Notes: a model not told the origin generated them from the letters alone. DNA of 64,000 nucleotides from Stomorhina lunata (GCA_933228675.1 OW121740.1:1426001-1490000); one strand, 5' to 3'. Counted from the first letter of the stretch, positions 1 through 13,006 are shown. Program-made: numbers and translations.

Positions 1-364
1 TAGTAGAATTTAAATACATAAAAGGATCCCAAATCATGAGGGAGTATTGTTCAATAGGAATTGCTAAACATTTTTAAATTATGTTATACAAATCCACTTT
101 CATACAAATCCACTGTGAGCAAAATGGTCTACACACTTATATAAAAATTTTCGAAGACAAAACGGCTTATCTACCGTAAAATCGCGAATATTGGGTTTTA
201 TTTAATAATTTTTATTCCAGGAAATGAGAAGGAGTCTACCAATTATATTGTAAAATATCACTTTGTTAAAAAAACACTAATAAGAGAATTAACGAGTTTT
301 TTGTTTATCCTGAAAAATCAGTATTTTGCAGATAAGCCATTTTAGATATAGGCCGACGATATAC
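1..364. repeat. Right half of an inverted-repeat element (family E)
   Basis: The last 38 bases (327-364, ending GGCCGACGATATAC) are the exact reverse complement of 63420-63457. The first 40 bases closely match 63961-64000 in direct orientation, sharing AAAGGATCCCAAATCATGA. Read together, the window opens in the middle of one copy of a foldback-type element and closes in the middle of another copy in the same orientation. No coding capacity was seen. The element class is unknown; long terminal inverted repeats suggest a non-autonomous DNA transposon. Confidence 0.7.
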
Positions 365-1504
365 AATTTCTTATATTTTATAACTAAGAAGAAAATACTG
401 CCACTCTAAACCAGTTTAGTCGTCGTGCGTCTGCGTAAGAAATATAAATGAACGTACGCATCTATAGTAAGCACTTTCATATTAACCCATATGTTCCATT
501 TCTAAAGACGAATATTCGTTCCGAAAAACTGGTAGTTCGTTTTAATTGTATGTCATACTACAACGATACATTGTAAGTTATTTCCCCAAAGAAATTTATT
601 TATTTCAAAAAATTATAAGCAATCAAAAAGCTTATAAATTTATTAAATTATTTTCCGTCTGTAAAATATTTATTTATTCCAGAATATAAGTAAAATATTT
701 TATAAATGTATTAAAATAAAATTTTAATTAATATTAATCATCGACACCAAACGACATGATATAATATCAATTGCTATAATTTATTAAGTTCAAGATGAGC
801 ACAGGGAAAGAAATCGCTCGATCAATTCAGACAAAATGCAATTTAATTGATTTAGCAAAGTCTCTGACATGTTTCTTTATAAATATTATGAGATAATATT
901 AAGGAACAATCTTATTTTTAAGTTAAATTAATGAGAGTTTAAATACGGCAAATGGTGGAAACTAAAAAAACGCAAATAATAAGATATTGAGACAAAATGT
1001 TGTATACTAATTGGGGGCTTCACAAGGTAAGCTTTTTCATATCTTAACAATAAAACTAATATGTACTTTTTATAATAACATAATAGCAAACCTTGTGAAT
1101 CTCTCAAAGATTTTTAAAAAGTAGCATTTTTATTCTATTGTACAATCATTAAGGAATTTCCAATTTTAATTTTCTATTTAATTTTACTTTCTAAATTTAT
1201 GAAAATTAAAACAACTTAAACATAAAGTAAAAATTAATTAAATTTTAAGAGCCCTAAAATTAAATATTCTTTACTTTTACAAATTTTAGAATTTGAAAGT
1301 TTGATACAATCGCAAATAAATTGTAAAAAATAGGAAAAAAAAAATAAATAAGAAAAGGTATATGGTCAAATATTGGCCAACAATTTAACAAGTTTTCCTT
1401 AAGTCTAAGAGATTTTTTCTTTCAAAATTTTGAGGGTTAAGTTAATTGTGAAAAAAATTTCAGTTATCGGTTTATATTTACAAAATATTTATCTGTGAAA
1501 AATT
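365..1504. other. AT-rich intergenic DNA
   Basis: No open frame or recognisable repeat of note. Positions 1340-1420 contain a short stretch (GGTCAAATATTGGCC) resembling the GGTCAAATGTGGACCG segment of family A, probably a decayed fragment. Confidence 0.5.
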
Positions 1505-1689
1505 TTAGTAATAAAATTCAATTTCACTGCTCTGCAAAAATTCATTTTTTGTCTTTCCTTTTAATAAAACTATGCGGACTATATGGATCTTAATGCGCTA
1601 AATTCAAATCCGTTTTCGGTTTTTCTCCATGAGATCTGGATTTTATTTTATGGGCGTGGCAAAATTTTCCCCTTAAATTAGTCAATTAG

Positions 1690-3116
1690 TCAAATTGTAG
1701 ACGCTATTGTGTCCGTAAAAGCAGGCAAAGCTCCAGGAAATGACTCATTGCCTACAGAATGCTTTAAAGTCAATCCGCAAAGGGTGGCAACTTTGTTTCT
1801 TCCTCTTTTCCAAAAGATATGGATTGAGGAAAATATACCCAAAGATTGGAAAGAATCCATCATAATAAAAATACCTAAAAAAGGGGCTCTAAAAAACAGG
1901 AACAATTGGAGAGGTATATCTATTATTCCATCAATCACTAAAATATTCAAGAAAATAATTTTAAACAGAATATGCGAGACGCTTAACAATAAATTAGCGA
2001 ACACATAAGCAGGTTTTCGGCCTAATAGAAGTTGCACAGACCATATTAACACAATTCGCATACTGATAGAACAGTCCGTTGAACTCAATGCAAGTTTGTT
2101 AGGTACATTTTATTGATTTTGAAAAAGCATTTGACGCTCTTAAAAGAAATTGTATATGGAGAGCCTTAGAAACGAGAGGAATTCCCGAGAAGATTGTTAA
2201 CATAATAAAAAATAGCTATGAGGGAGGGATATGTAGAGTTGTGCATGACGGACAGTTGAGCGATCCATTTCCTACTCTTAGCGGTGTAAAACAAGGATGC
2301 GCATTATCACCCCTTTTATTTATAACGACGTTGGACCTTATTTTACAAGTTGTTAACGAGGCAAATATGGGCATTAGGTGGGGATTGAGTGGCATTGTTT
2401 TACTGTCCAACAGATGTCAAGATATGCAATCGCAAATTGATGTGCTTGCGCAGGAGGCTATTGAAGTAGTGCTAAAAGTGAACTGCAATAAAACGAAGAG
2501 CATGCGTATTAATGCAAACTACAACAACACGCTGGTTATTAACAACTACCAGATTAAAGAAGTCCGTAGATTCGAATACCTAGGAAGCGTAGTAGATAAT
2601 ATTGGAGGTACATTGGCAGATATGGAAAATCGACTGCGAAAAGCTAAATTTTCCTTTGCCAGCTTGAATCGCATATGGAGCTGCAAAAATATCCGACAGT
2701 CTACCAAATTAAGAATTTTCAATGCCTGTGTAAAATCTGTTTTATTATATGGAAGTGAAACTTGGCACGTGATAAAGGCAATAACACAGAAGCTTCAATC
2801 GTTCGTTAACAGATGTCTGCGAAAAATTTTGAGAATATGGTGGCCAAGAATAATCAGCAATGCACGTCTGTTGGAAATTACAAGCCAAGAAGAAATTGAA
2901 AGTGAAATAAGGCTCAGAAAGTACAGATGGCTTGGACACACGTTGCGTAAAGTTGTAAACGACGTAACCCATGCAGCCCTGGAGTGGAATCCCCAGGGTC
3001 AAAGAAGACGGGGTCGACCTAAATCATCATGGCGCAGATCAATAATGAATGAAACCTCTAAATCTTTTAGCGAACTTAGAACAATAGCTCGAGACAGAAA
3101 CCAGAACTCTTTGTGA
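1690..3116 (+). pseudogene. Broken non-LTR (LINE) reverse transcriptase
   Basis: The first frame (1709-2005) reads GKAPGNDSLPTE, then IPKDWKES and NWRGISIIPSI, the palm and fingers motifs of LINE reverse transcriptases. A stop at 2006, after NNKLANT, interrupts AGFRPNRSC, which continues in the same frame. Further on, FIDFEKAFDAL (around 2110-2140) appears after a frameshift, followed in the 2241-3116 frame by VKQGCALSPLLF, RRFEYLGSVV, LLYGSETW and RRRGRPKSSWRRS near the C-terminus. The [FY]ADD catalytic box expected before IVLLSN is absent: WGLSG joins IVLLSN directly, so a short internal deletion removed the active-site loop. The endonuclease half is also missing (5' truncation). The motif style resembles the RTE/Craniofacial-development-protein-2-like group; the clade call is tentative. 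Certainly non-functional. Confidence 0.88.
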
Positions 3117-3171
3117 ATAGGCTAAGTTTTAATACAAATTGTACATAAACATGCTATAATAATAAATAAAA

Positions 3172-3596
3172 TTAGTCAGGTACGGAGACCTATTTCGTGC
3201 TAACTCGAGAACGACTCATCCGATTTTCAAAACAAAACACTTGAACATGCATAACAAAATTGCATTTATTTTAGTCTAATATAATTTTTCTGTATCTCTT
3301 ATCGTTTTGGAGTTATTTAGAAATTAATGGAGAAACAATTTTTTTTAGTGCGAAATTCGTAATTTTTTCAGGTTAAAAATGTAATTAAAAAAAAGATAAA
3401 GTAAAATTTTAACATTTTAAACATTTTTCTGAGAGCTACATATCTTAAGAATAAAATAAGCTATAAACCATAAATTCTAAATAAGAGATACAGAAAAATT
3501 ATATGAGACTCAAATAAATGCAATTTTGTTATGCATCTTCAAGGATGAGTCGTTCTCAAGTTAGGACGAAATAGGTCTCCGTACCTGACTAATTTA
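3172..3596. mobile_element. Foldback MITE with about 110-125 bp inverted arms
   Basis: The left arm, about 3172-3300, begins AATTAGTCAGGTACGGAG. The right arm, about 3480-3596, ends CTCCGTACCTGACTAATT. They are near-perfect reverse complements apart from a small indel where the right arm lacks a stretch around AAACACTTGAA. The spacer is about 180 bp and AT-rich. No transposase. It lies between the LINE remnant and the right arm of the surrounding inverted repeat, so it is a nested or adjacent insertion. Confidence 0.85.
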
Positions 3597-3745
3597 AGGG
3601 GAAAAATTTGCCACGCCCATAAAAAAAATCCAGATCTGATGGAAAAAACCGACAACGGATCTGAGTTTAGCGCATCAAAATCCATGTAGTCCACATAGTT
3701 TTATTAAAAGGAGGATTTGGCTGCAGAGCAGTGTTATTATTAGAT

Positions 3746-5558
3746 TTATAAGCGTTATTGTGCTTTTCTGGATATTGAAGAGACTTTTGAGATTGTGCCT
3801 TGTATGGAAGGTATGGTCAAATATGGACCGATTCCAACAAAATTAGGTGCACAGATTTAAGTTACCATAAGCAATATTTATTGTGAGCCTATATTTAATA
3901 CCGTTTATGAACCAAATACAATATTTTTAAGGAGAGTCTAAAAACTGGTTTTTGTCTACCGCTTGACTGAGAAAAAGAAAATTACCCACCCTAATATATA
4001 TGTAGATTATCAGTTCTGAATACAAAAAATAATTTATTTTAATTAATTATTAAATTACATAAATAATTATCTAAAACGAAATATGTAAATCAGTTCAACT
4101 TTCGAAACAAAGTATTTAATGCTTTTTAATTAGTATTATTTAACTAAACGTTTAATAATACTAATACTAATAATAATAATCCGTTTAGTATTATTTTAAT
4201 GGGTTCCCTTTAATGATTAAAGTTAAAAAGCTAGAATAGAACTATTTTCTCGGTGTACTGGTTTGTTTGAACAGTTTCCTATAATTAAAATAGATATATG
4301 AGTTTGTCATAATTCAAGTTCTAATTGATGTTTAGAGCAATCCAATACAATTTTTTTAATTGTAAATAAAAATATTTCAAATAATATTTTAAAATCTTTA
4401 AAAATAACGAAATATTTAAATTAAGCTTGTATTGAAGGTCTTTCAGTATTACTTTCCGTATTTTAAAAATTACCCAAGTAATGTTGGATTGTAATTATAG
4501 AATAGAAAAAATACTACATAACACTACAATTTATTGAGTTACACGATCGTTTATTTTTAAAAGGGACACCCTATATTTATCGTTAATTGTGCTGAACTCT
4601 TGGTTAGAAATAATATTGTTATGATATTTTAAACTTTTGAAAATGTATTCGATGTCGCCCATCTGAGTATCTACAATTTTAATTGTTTTTGTTTTTTTTA
4701 CAACCGAAGAAGAGATTCTTAGTTTTTTTTTCAATTGCGAATAAAAATAGAAGACCAAAGAATTTAGGAAATATAAAAATAAATAAAAACGTAAATAAAA
4801 ATGATATATGTATTAATATGGAATGTTAGGGTCACTCTCATATTTATTTGTATCAATACGACATTTGTGGGCGGGCGTTTGTAGATCGCGTTTTTTTTTT
4901 TCAAAAAATACAGATTTCCAATTTCTTTTTAATTAATCTTTATTAGCTTTATTAGCAAAATTCTCAAGTGGTGAAAAATATGTATGTTTATAAAATATAC
5001 GATAATACCTTTTTTGATACTATTGGGCAATGTTTGGCAAATCACGTGACGCTCGAAAGCAAAAATTTTTAAATTTGTTTTGAAAAATCTTAAGAATAGG
5101 GAACAACCTGTGAGTTACTGTAATTTCACGATGTTATTTTCCTTGATATCTTTAATTAAAAAAAAAAATGGAAATTTTGCCATTTTTGAGTGACTTCAAT
5201 TTAAAAGTTTTTACTCTGGACATAAAGAAAACACTTTTGAATTAATAAAAAATTTACTTCGTATAATAGCCCAGTTCAACGGATACATCACAAATCAGTA
5301 TGACAAATGAAAAATTTTCATTTGCAAATGCTACGATGCTAGACTATTTGCAACGGATTATGAACTTGGATAATATCTTTTGAGAAATGGTTATTGATAA
5401 ACAATATTTAGGGTAATCACATGAGGTCTTATGTTGACATACTGTCATAAGCCATTTTACTAATTTTGTTTCGATTTTCAAACAAAAAATTAACATACTG
5501 GAATGCCAATTCGATTGGAATAGTTTTAGGTTCTATAGATTCCAAAAAAAATGTTGGA
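3746..5558. other. AT-rich intergenic DNA with one family A fragment
   Basis: Positions 3783-3900 contain GGTCAAATATGGACCGATT followed by AACAAAATTAGG and CCATAAGCAATATTTATTG, a diverged fragment of the internal part of family A. Around 4130-4165 there is a small stem made of TTAGTATTATT and AATAATACTAA. No credible gene. Confidence 0.5.
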
Positions 5559-5740
5559 TACTGTTAAGGGGCTGTTCACATATTACGTAACGCTGTTAGG
5601 GGGAGAGGGGTATGACTTTTGTTACGGTAGAGGAATTTTGTATGCGTATTTCTATTAAAATGTGTTACACAGGGGGGGGTGGTGGTTTAAAAATCGGTGA
5701 AAATAGCGTTATGTAATATGTGAACAGCCCCAAAACAGTA
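5559..5740. mobile_element. MITE with GGGGCTGTTCACATATTACG ends
   Basis: The left end, 5567-5594, and right end, 5705-5733, are reverse complements over about 27 bp with a single mismatch, starting GGGGCTGTTCACATATTACG. The total length is about 170-180 bp with no coding. The interior carries a run of G on both sides. A solitary end of the same family occurs at about 23936-23978. The superfamily cannot be assigned without target-site evidence. Confidence 0.8.
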
Positions 5741-6236
5741 TAAAACAGCATTTTTTTTAATTAGAATCATTAACACTATCTTTATTTCAAGAAATGATAC
5801 TAATTATTTTAAATATTAAATAAACAAAGAAAAACGTTAAAATTCATAAACTTCCGTTTTACTGATCCTATAAAAGAAAAATACGGAATTTATTCCATTT
5901 TCGAACGGAATTGAATTTTATGGCATGACATTTTTTGTTTTATGTATTTGATTTGAAAAAAGTTTGATTTGAAGATAAAACTTAAAATACCGTAATAAAT
6001 TATTGTATTAAAATTTTAAAATAAGCAGAAACTTTGGAAATGGTTACTGAATTTTAATTTATAAAGTTAACTGAAATATAGTGACAAATAATGTTTTTTT
6101 ACTGGGATTATTTTACTGAAAATTGTATTGAAAATTGAAATATTGCAATAAATATTTACTTTAAACTTAAAAACTAATATAATTTATGATTATTAAATAA
6201 ATACCTACAATTCATTGGCTACATTATTATATAAAA

Positions 6237-6598
6237 ACAAGTAAGAAAGTGATATAGTCGGTCAAAACCGACTGTACGATACCCTTCACCATTAAGGTCA
6301 GAGGTGTTCATTTTCCTAAATAAAGACAAATGTTTGCTAAATTTTGTCATCATACAAACATTTTCTCAAAACTTATATATTTAAGCTTTTTTAAGACTTA
6401 TATAAGAGCTAGGGTCAAATGTGGACCGATTATCTCGAAATTTGGCAAATTGGAGGGACAGATCTAAAACGACTCAGAAAATGATTCTAAGCCTATTGGT
6501 ATACTAAAAGATGGGTCTAAGACAACTATTTCTTTGCGTTACATACATCAGCACAAACTTATAATACCCTTCCACCTATGGTGGTGAAGGGTATAAAA
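6237..6598 (+). repeat. Dispersed repeat family A, internally deleted copy
   Basis: Begins ACAAGTAAGAAAGTGATA and ends GGTGGTGAAGGGTATAAAA. The middle portion present in the long copies (22148-22913, 44257-44963) is missing, leaving about 360 bp. The termini are complete, which fixes both borders of the family. Confidence 0.8.
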
Positions 6599-8759
6599 TA
6601 AACATAGACTCAGAAAAATTTTCTGAATCCATTTAACAAATTTCTCTGCACTGAATTTATTAGCTGATTTGTGATTAAAATATAAAAGATTTTTTATATT
6701 CAAGTTTATTGCATCCACATTTTCATTTTAAATTCATTTAAATGGCGCAGTTTTATGTTAATTTCAAACGTATTTTCAATTTTTATTATAATTTAATAGA
6801 AATCGAAAATAAAAAACATGGTTTATGGGCTCAATTTTAATTAGTTCTTGGAAGGAAAACAACTAAAAATACCAGATTTTTTTTAATTATTTCAATATAA
6901 ATTGAAATTTTAAACAAATCTACTTGTATGGAGCTAAAACCAAAGTTTATGGTCTATTTACCTAAGTTATGGCATTTCTTAAAAGTATCGTTTTAAGTAA
7001 AATGGATTTAAAAAGTTATTTCTTGTGTAATTCTGAACGAATAGCGACATAGCAACTGAACATTTTGAGAACAATTTTATGGCCTCATCGTAATAGATCA
7101 GAATAGGTTAATTTTTATTAAATATCTAAATTTTAATTGATCGAGTTTATACAAGCAAAATATTCAAGAGATAAATTATGTGATGTTAAACAATTAATTT
7201 TACTTACATCGACAGAATTTTAAGATTTAGGGATCAGATACATTTCTGCACATACTTCGAATTAAGGAACATTTTTTAGTTGATCTTCAACAGTAATGAA
7301 TAGCTGAAAATCCTTTATTAAATTAGAGACAGTCGTTTAAAATCTTAACATATGACACAAATACATGTGCATAATTAAAGAACACAATTTAATCATCAAT
7401 CATCTAATGAATGTACTGTCTGCATTTTAAAATAGAACTCCATAAACTCTGGTGTCCAGATCATCGAATTAAAAAAATCATCACGGACCTATAGCACTAG
7501 ATGATCAATATTGATCTCAAAGAAATATAAACTACTAAAACAGATACATTTTAGGCTTGCAATAACTGTACCTACGTTCTCACAATAGATTCACATTTGT
7601 TCATTACATCCTATACATAATTTTTCAAGAATCGTTTAAAACGTTATAGTTAATAGTTTCCTTTTACATATAACTCAGTAAATTCGAAAAATAACTTTAA
7701 AAATATTGTTTAAGCTCTGCAAAATGACGAAGTAAATAATGAAATAATTTAAACAAATAAATTTTTGTTTATTATTAATAACCGCTTCATGACCGATATC
7801 AATTCAAATTTTCGCCTATTAGCAAATTTACTTTTTAAATAATACAAATATTTAAAAATAAACTTTTAGAAATTATCTTAAATATAAATTTTGCAGAACA
7901 AAATTGCTTAGATGTATTGATTTCATAGCAGACGATATAATAAATAAATTTTCTATGGCTAATTTGTTTTTGCCAAAGTTAATATTTGTAAACATATTTC
8001 AATTACTTAATTGTTTTAAATGGTTTTTTCGCTTATGGGCGCCCGATTATTTACAACAATAATTCAGCCATTTACATTCAGCCATTCACCCAATTCAAAT
8101 TTATCGTCTAATTTATGGTCAATTTGTATTAACGCCAAATTTAATTTCAAACAAACAAAAAAAGCTACAAGCTAATTGATCCACAATAGAAACCAATACA
8201 ATTGAATTAATTATTTAAACTATTGTAAATTTAAACATTTAAATACAAAGAAAATACCCTAGACTGAAAAAGAGCCCATAAATATGCAATTTCATTAACA
8301 CCTTCAAAAGTAAATGAAATCATAGAAATATTGTATTCAATTTTAAGAACTGAATCAATTAAACTATCAATAAAAGAAAATTTTATTATTTATTTTCCAC
8401 TAAATAGTTTTAAGGTAAAATAATGTTTGGAAGCGAACAATTAGACTGGCTAACAGCCAAAATTATATTCATGTTATAATATTTTTTGTGTTTTATGAGT
8501 AAAAAAACTGCCAAAATTTTGATTTTTTATAGATTTTCTTTTTAAATTAGGGATTTTTGAATAGATTGTCCTAGTTAGTTTATTTTGAAAACGGCATGTC
8601 TTGTTTTATTGAAAAATACATCAATGAGTTTAAGACGTGGTAACACAAGTTTTTTTTATGACAAGCGTTTTTTAAGTTATTTACATCGATTTAAAAAAAA
8701 ATTTGTGCAAAAATGAAAAAAATATTCTTTAAAAATTAAAAAAAAACGACGATCGTAAA
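6599..8759. other. AT-rich intergenic DNA
   Basis: About 2.1 kb with no open frame of 60 codons and no repeat I could recognise. Confidence 0.5.
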
Positions 8760-9067
8760 ACTATCGTATACAAGGTATACACAACAATTGAAACAAGGAG
8801 CACATCTCTCAGGTAATGAGTTGCATCCAATTCTTTTTTTAGACTCATTGAAAGGGACCTGCGTTTGTACTCCGGCTCCGAACGACAAATGCATTAGTTA
8901 GAGAAGTTTTACATAGCCTAATACTCAATAACCTGTGGCTAACTGAGTTATGAGGTGAAACGCTTTTTTTTAATTTTTAATTTTTTTTAAGTGGTTATGG
9001 CCAGGCATCGAACTTGGGAGCTCTGGTATGCTAGGCGGATAACTAACCTGCTATACCACGGCGGTTC
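8760..9067 (-). repeat. tRNA-headed SINE-like segment
   Basis: On the minus strand, 9067-8991 reads as a tRNA-like head. An A-box-like TGGTATAGCAGG is followed by CCGCCTAGCATACC, where the anticodon position would be AGC (Ala-like), then a B-box-like AGTTCGATGCC. The acceptor stem does not close, so this is not a working tRNA. The following 230 bases on the same strand (8990-8760) are less AT-rich than their surroundings and could be the SINE body. The 3' border is not determined. Confidence 0.55.
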
Positions 9068-9169
9068 ATTTTTCACTTCGTAAAACTATTAATATTCCAA
9101 ATAATATAAGCCTTACATTAAGAAAATCCTTCGATTAAGAATGACGTGAAAATACATAATTTAAGAAAA

Positions 9170-9740
9170 ACAAGTAAGAGAGAGCTATAGTCGGTCAAGC
9201 CGACCATACGATACCCTTCACAACTAAGGTCAAAGGTGTTCTTTTTCCGTATAAAGACAAATATTTGCTAAATTTGGTCATCATACAAACATTTTCTCAA
9301 AACTTATATATTTAAGCTGTTTCCGTCATTTGGACTTATATGAGAGCTAGGGTCAAGCTCTCATATAAGTGGACCGATTATCTCGAAATTTGTCAGATGA
9401 ATAACAGTTATTACAAAAATTATATATTCAAAAAATAAACTTAAAATTCTCATTGTCTTCAGATTTACGAGTGATTTTTGTCTCATTTAGTGCGTTTTGA
9501 CAAAAGAGTTTGTATGGGAGCTATGGTCAAATGTGGACCGATTTCAAAGAAAGTGATTTAAGTTTATATAAGCATTATTTGTTTTAAATTTCATGAAAAA
9601 ATATTGATATTTATGGCCAATATATTTATCAATTCCGGGAAGAGGAACCTATGGGAAGTACCATAACCGATTTTGACGAATTTCAAAATAATTCCACTAT
9701 CAAAAAAATGATTTCCACCTATGGTGGTGAAGGGTATAAA
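9170..9740 (+). repeat. Dispersed repeat family A, long copy
   Basis: Runs from ACAAGTAAGAGAGAGCTATA to GGTGGTGAAGGGTATAAAA. It contains the recurrent phrases GGACTTATATGAGAGCTAGG and TGTGGACCGATT, and the segment AACCTATGGGAAGTACCATA. A short local duplication of CTCATATAAGT lies at 9355-9372. The small open frame inside it is not a gene. Confidence 0.85.
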
Positions 9741-10339
9741 AATCTTCATATGAAAAAAAGGGGATTTTGCTTCAAGTCTCCAAAACAATATTTTTACCGA
9801 GATAAAAGGTCTGTTTCTTTACTTTCTGGGTGAGCTCCTGCAAATGAGAGTCATTTATCAGTTACTCTCCAAAACAGCTGAACTTACACAGAAGTACGGG
9901 AACACAAAACACCAAAATTGAAGTCCACAATAGATAAAGGTTAAAAATATCAAATCAAACGTTCTTAAAACCGTTAAACACATTTTAGTTTTCCTGAATT
10001 TAATTTTTAATAACAATTTTTCGAATTTTTTGTTTGTTTTTAATTGATAAATATTTTTTTGAAAATTTTTAAATGTTTGCCAGGAAAAATTGTTCTGATA
10101 AAAACATGTAAGTTATTGTAAAGAGAAAATTTTAAAATTTTCTCAAATTCGTTCTCAATTACAATTTTTTCAAGTACAGGAACACTTAATTCTAATTTCT
10201 GATTGAAACTTGTACAATATTGTATTGAAAATGTATTGGTAGTATTGGAACACAGCTAAAGTTTTAGGTTCCTCAAACCTACAATTTTATGTTTATGATT
10301 TTTGTATAATTTAATACAATAATCAAATTAAATTTTGAG

Positions 10340-10450
10340 AAAATCGGTCCATATTTGACTCTAGCTCCCAAAAAAGACCTAATGACGGAAATGGCTTAAG
10401 AAAATGTTATATGATGACGAAATTTAGGAAATATATGTATGTGTGTCTTT
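10340..10450 (-). repeat. Family A fragment
   Basis: AATCGGTCCATATTTGACTC followed by CCTAATGACGGAAATGGCTT, the reverse-orientation signature of the family A interior. Neither terminus is present. Confidence 0.6.
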
Positions 10451-10460
10451 ATGACGTCTT

Positions 10461-10582
10461 ACGGTCTCTAAAGCGTAAAACAGCTATCAAAATCCTTTTT
10501 TATTGTCCCAATTCTATATTTTCGTTAAATCTAAAGATTAATCTATAAAATATAAATGGAACAGGTTGGTTACACAGAAAAA
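10461..10582 (+). repeat. Dispersed repeat family D, copy 1
   Basis: CTCTAAAGCGTAAAA, then TTTCGTTAAATCTA, then AAATGGAACAGGTTGGTTAC recur in the same order at 42548-42655. The two copies are alignable over about 110-120 bp. Nature unknown; no inverted ends seen. Confidence 0.6.
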
Positions 10583-13006
10583 AATTTTGGTTGGAGATTG
10601 GCCAGAATTGGTCTGAAAATTTTGATACTTCAATTTTGTTGTCAAAGATGTATCACGTTCCGGAAGATAATAATAACATGATAATGAAAAGATACGATGT
10701 CGTAACTGAGGAAAGTTTTAACAATAAATTGTCTTCAAAATGGACCGAAACAGTGGTTCCTGTTTGCACAAGCAATATTTGTTTTATATATTTCTTAAAT
10801 GTAGTAAAATTTCTATCAAAAGTTTCCGAAATAATGGTCCGCTTTTGACTTATACCATAGACACGGACGGACGACTATAATTAAAGCCTAATATGTACCT
10901 AAAGATGGGTCTCAAATGAATATTTCTATGTCTTATTAGTAAAACTAATACACTGCAGCTTTTTCCTATCGTGGGTGGCGAAGGCCATAATTATATAGAC
11001 TTTTCTTTATTTAAATATAAAGTATATCCGATATTTATACTGCAACCAATCATAGGAGTAAAATTCATAACTTATTATTGCCTTATTTAAACATTTTTTT
11101 ACGGAGGTCTATTTTAACTGGAGCCACAATCTTTTAATTAATAATGGTTAATAAATAGTTCATATCTTTTACAATATTTGCATTTTAATTAGATTGAAAA
11201 TAAATAATATTTAACGACATGATTTGACCTCCATGGAATTGCATTTATGGCATTTATGTACGAGAATAGTCTCAATGATTTACTCCATCTATTTCGAATG
11301 GTTTTTAACACTAGCTATAAAAATAACAAGATACGAGTATTGACATATACATATTCGCATTATAATGCGGTATTTATCTTTAGTTCATTTCTATTTCCAT
11401 TTAATTGTTTACATTGTAAATAAATTCTGTTACAATTTTGTGTAGAATCAGCCAAAACAAATTAATAAATTAAGTTGACACTAACTGAACCGTGTTGGAA
11501 TGCAAAATGACTCTCGTTTGAATAAATGAATGAACGAATGAATGAATAAATGACTGAATATTCGTGACTCAATTAAGCAAAATGTAAATGTTCAACAATA
11601 AGATTGCGATTATTTATATAGAACATTTTCCATTTTTTTTTACTTCAGTCCATACAAATTATGTAGATGCTGCGTTATTACAATGAAACCGAGTCTCAAG
11701 AATTTTTTCTAATTCTAGTTCTAGACATTCTTAGTTGTCTATTGTCTAAAGCAACAAATATTTTAGTAGAATTAGCTTATTTTTTCATTTACTGAGTATT
11801 TGTAAATATGTATATATTTTGTGCGATAAAAGAAATCTGCATTAATCTTTTTTCCTTTTCGTATAATATTTAATGTAGGATAAAATATAATAGAACACGA
11901 AAAATTACTTAACTTGGAAATCAATATTAACTGACAATTAGCAAAACAATCAATTAACAATATAAAAGGTTCTTATAAAGCGCTTCCTATCTTCAAATTT
12001 AAATTAAGGAAAGTGTGTGTGAGATATAATCGAAATTGTTATTCGTTCACTTACCCATTATCCCAATCCAGAACTGGTCCTTATCTCTAAACATAACTTG
12101 TCAAACCAAACTACAATTTAACGATATTTTGGTGAACTTTATTCAAATATCCAATTTGGTATCTTTAAGGACCAAGGAAAATATTTGTGCCATATATGCA
12201 TTTAATCATAAACTAAAGAAAGTAATTTTAAGTTGTTTTGTGTTCTTAAATGTTAATTCAGAGTATTTTGCTAAATTTTTAAAAAATTAGAATAATTAAA
12301 AATTAATTTAAACAATTTTAATTTTTACATAAAAACTTTGTATGAAGTGAATAACAAATTTTAATAATAAAAAAAAATTATTTGAACCTCTATGTTAATC
12401 AATTACAATTTTTGCAAAATAAAAAATTACTTATTTTTATCTACGAGTATGTAATTTTTTAAATTCTAAACACAAATTTTCACATATTTTTAATTCATGT
12501 GTGAAAAATGTTTAAAATCCGTCAAAACTTTAGAAACAATAAACCAGAAGTTTTTGAAAAATTCTCTAAATAAAAGCAGTTAGAAACTTTTTTAAATATT
12601 TAAAACAATTTAAAACTTGTAGTTTTTTAACTGCATCACTACAATTGTTTAAAAAAGATAAAGTTTTACTATAATAAATTCATATGTACATTTGTTAGTG
12701 CATATAATTAATTCTAAATGTAAAACTTTGTGTGACTATGTGATATTATCTATGTTCGCAACCGTCAAACGATTTAGTAGACATAGGAAAAATATAAAAT
12801 TTTTGCTCGAATTTACAAATTCAATGCTTTCCTAACAATATTTTTTAGATTTTTTTTATTAATGTTTCATATTGTAAAGGATCGTATATATCCTTATAAC
12901 CAGAGGTAGGCACAGAACAGAAAAGTCGAGGGCAGAGTTGCCGTTTATATACTTTTAACTAAAATTTATATTTTTTATGTAGTTCCGATGTTTTAAAAAG
13001 AAAAAG
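10583..13006. other. AT-rich intergenic DNA
   Basis: Positions 10830-10995 hold decayed family A-like phrases (GGTCCGCTTTTGACTTAT). A tetranucleotide tract of GAAT/GAAC units lies at 11519-11560. The open frames near 11.8-12.3 kb have no protein-like composition. No gene supported. Confidence 0.5.

Larger units (their letters stand above)
1505..3745. mobile_element. Composite element bounded by long imperfect inverted repeats
   Basis: The left arm (about 1505-1685) and right arm (about 3590-3745) are imperfect reverse complements over roughly 150-180 bp. Both contain, in the corresponding orientation, ACTGCTCTGCA, CTTTTAATAAAACTATG and TGGGCGTGGCAAA. The arms enclose a broken LINE reverse transcriptase (1690-3116) and a separate foldback element (3172-3596). 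Either the LINE fragment inserted into a foldback element, or two copies of one repeat happen to flank it in opposite orientation. The inverted pairing itself is directly visible. Confidence 0.65.

Noticed and set aside
4531..4758. 75-codon minus-strand frame
   Set aside because: Lys/Ile/Ser-rich, typical of chance frames in AT-rich DNA; no motif.
8991..9067. Functional tRNA-Ala gene
   Set aside because: A- and B-boxes are present but the acceptor and anticodon stems do not pair properly.
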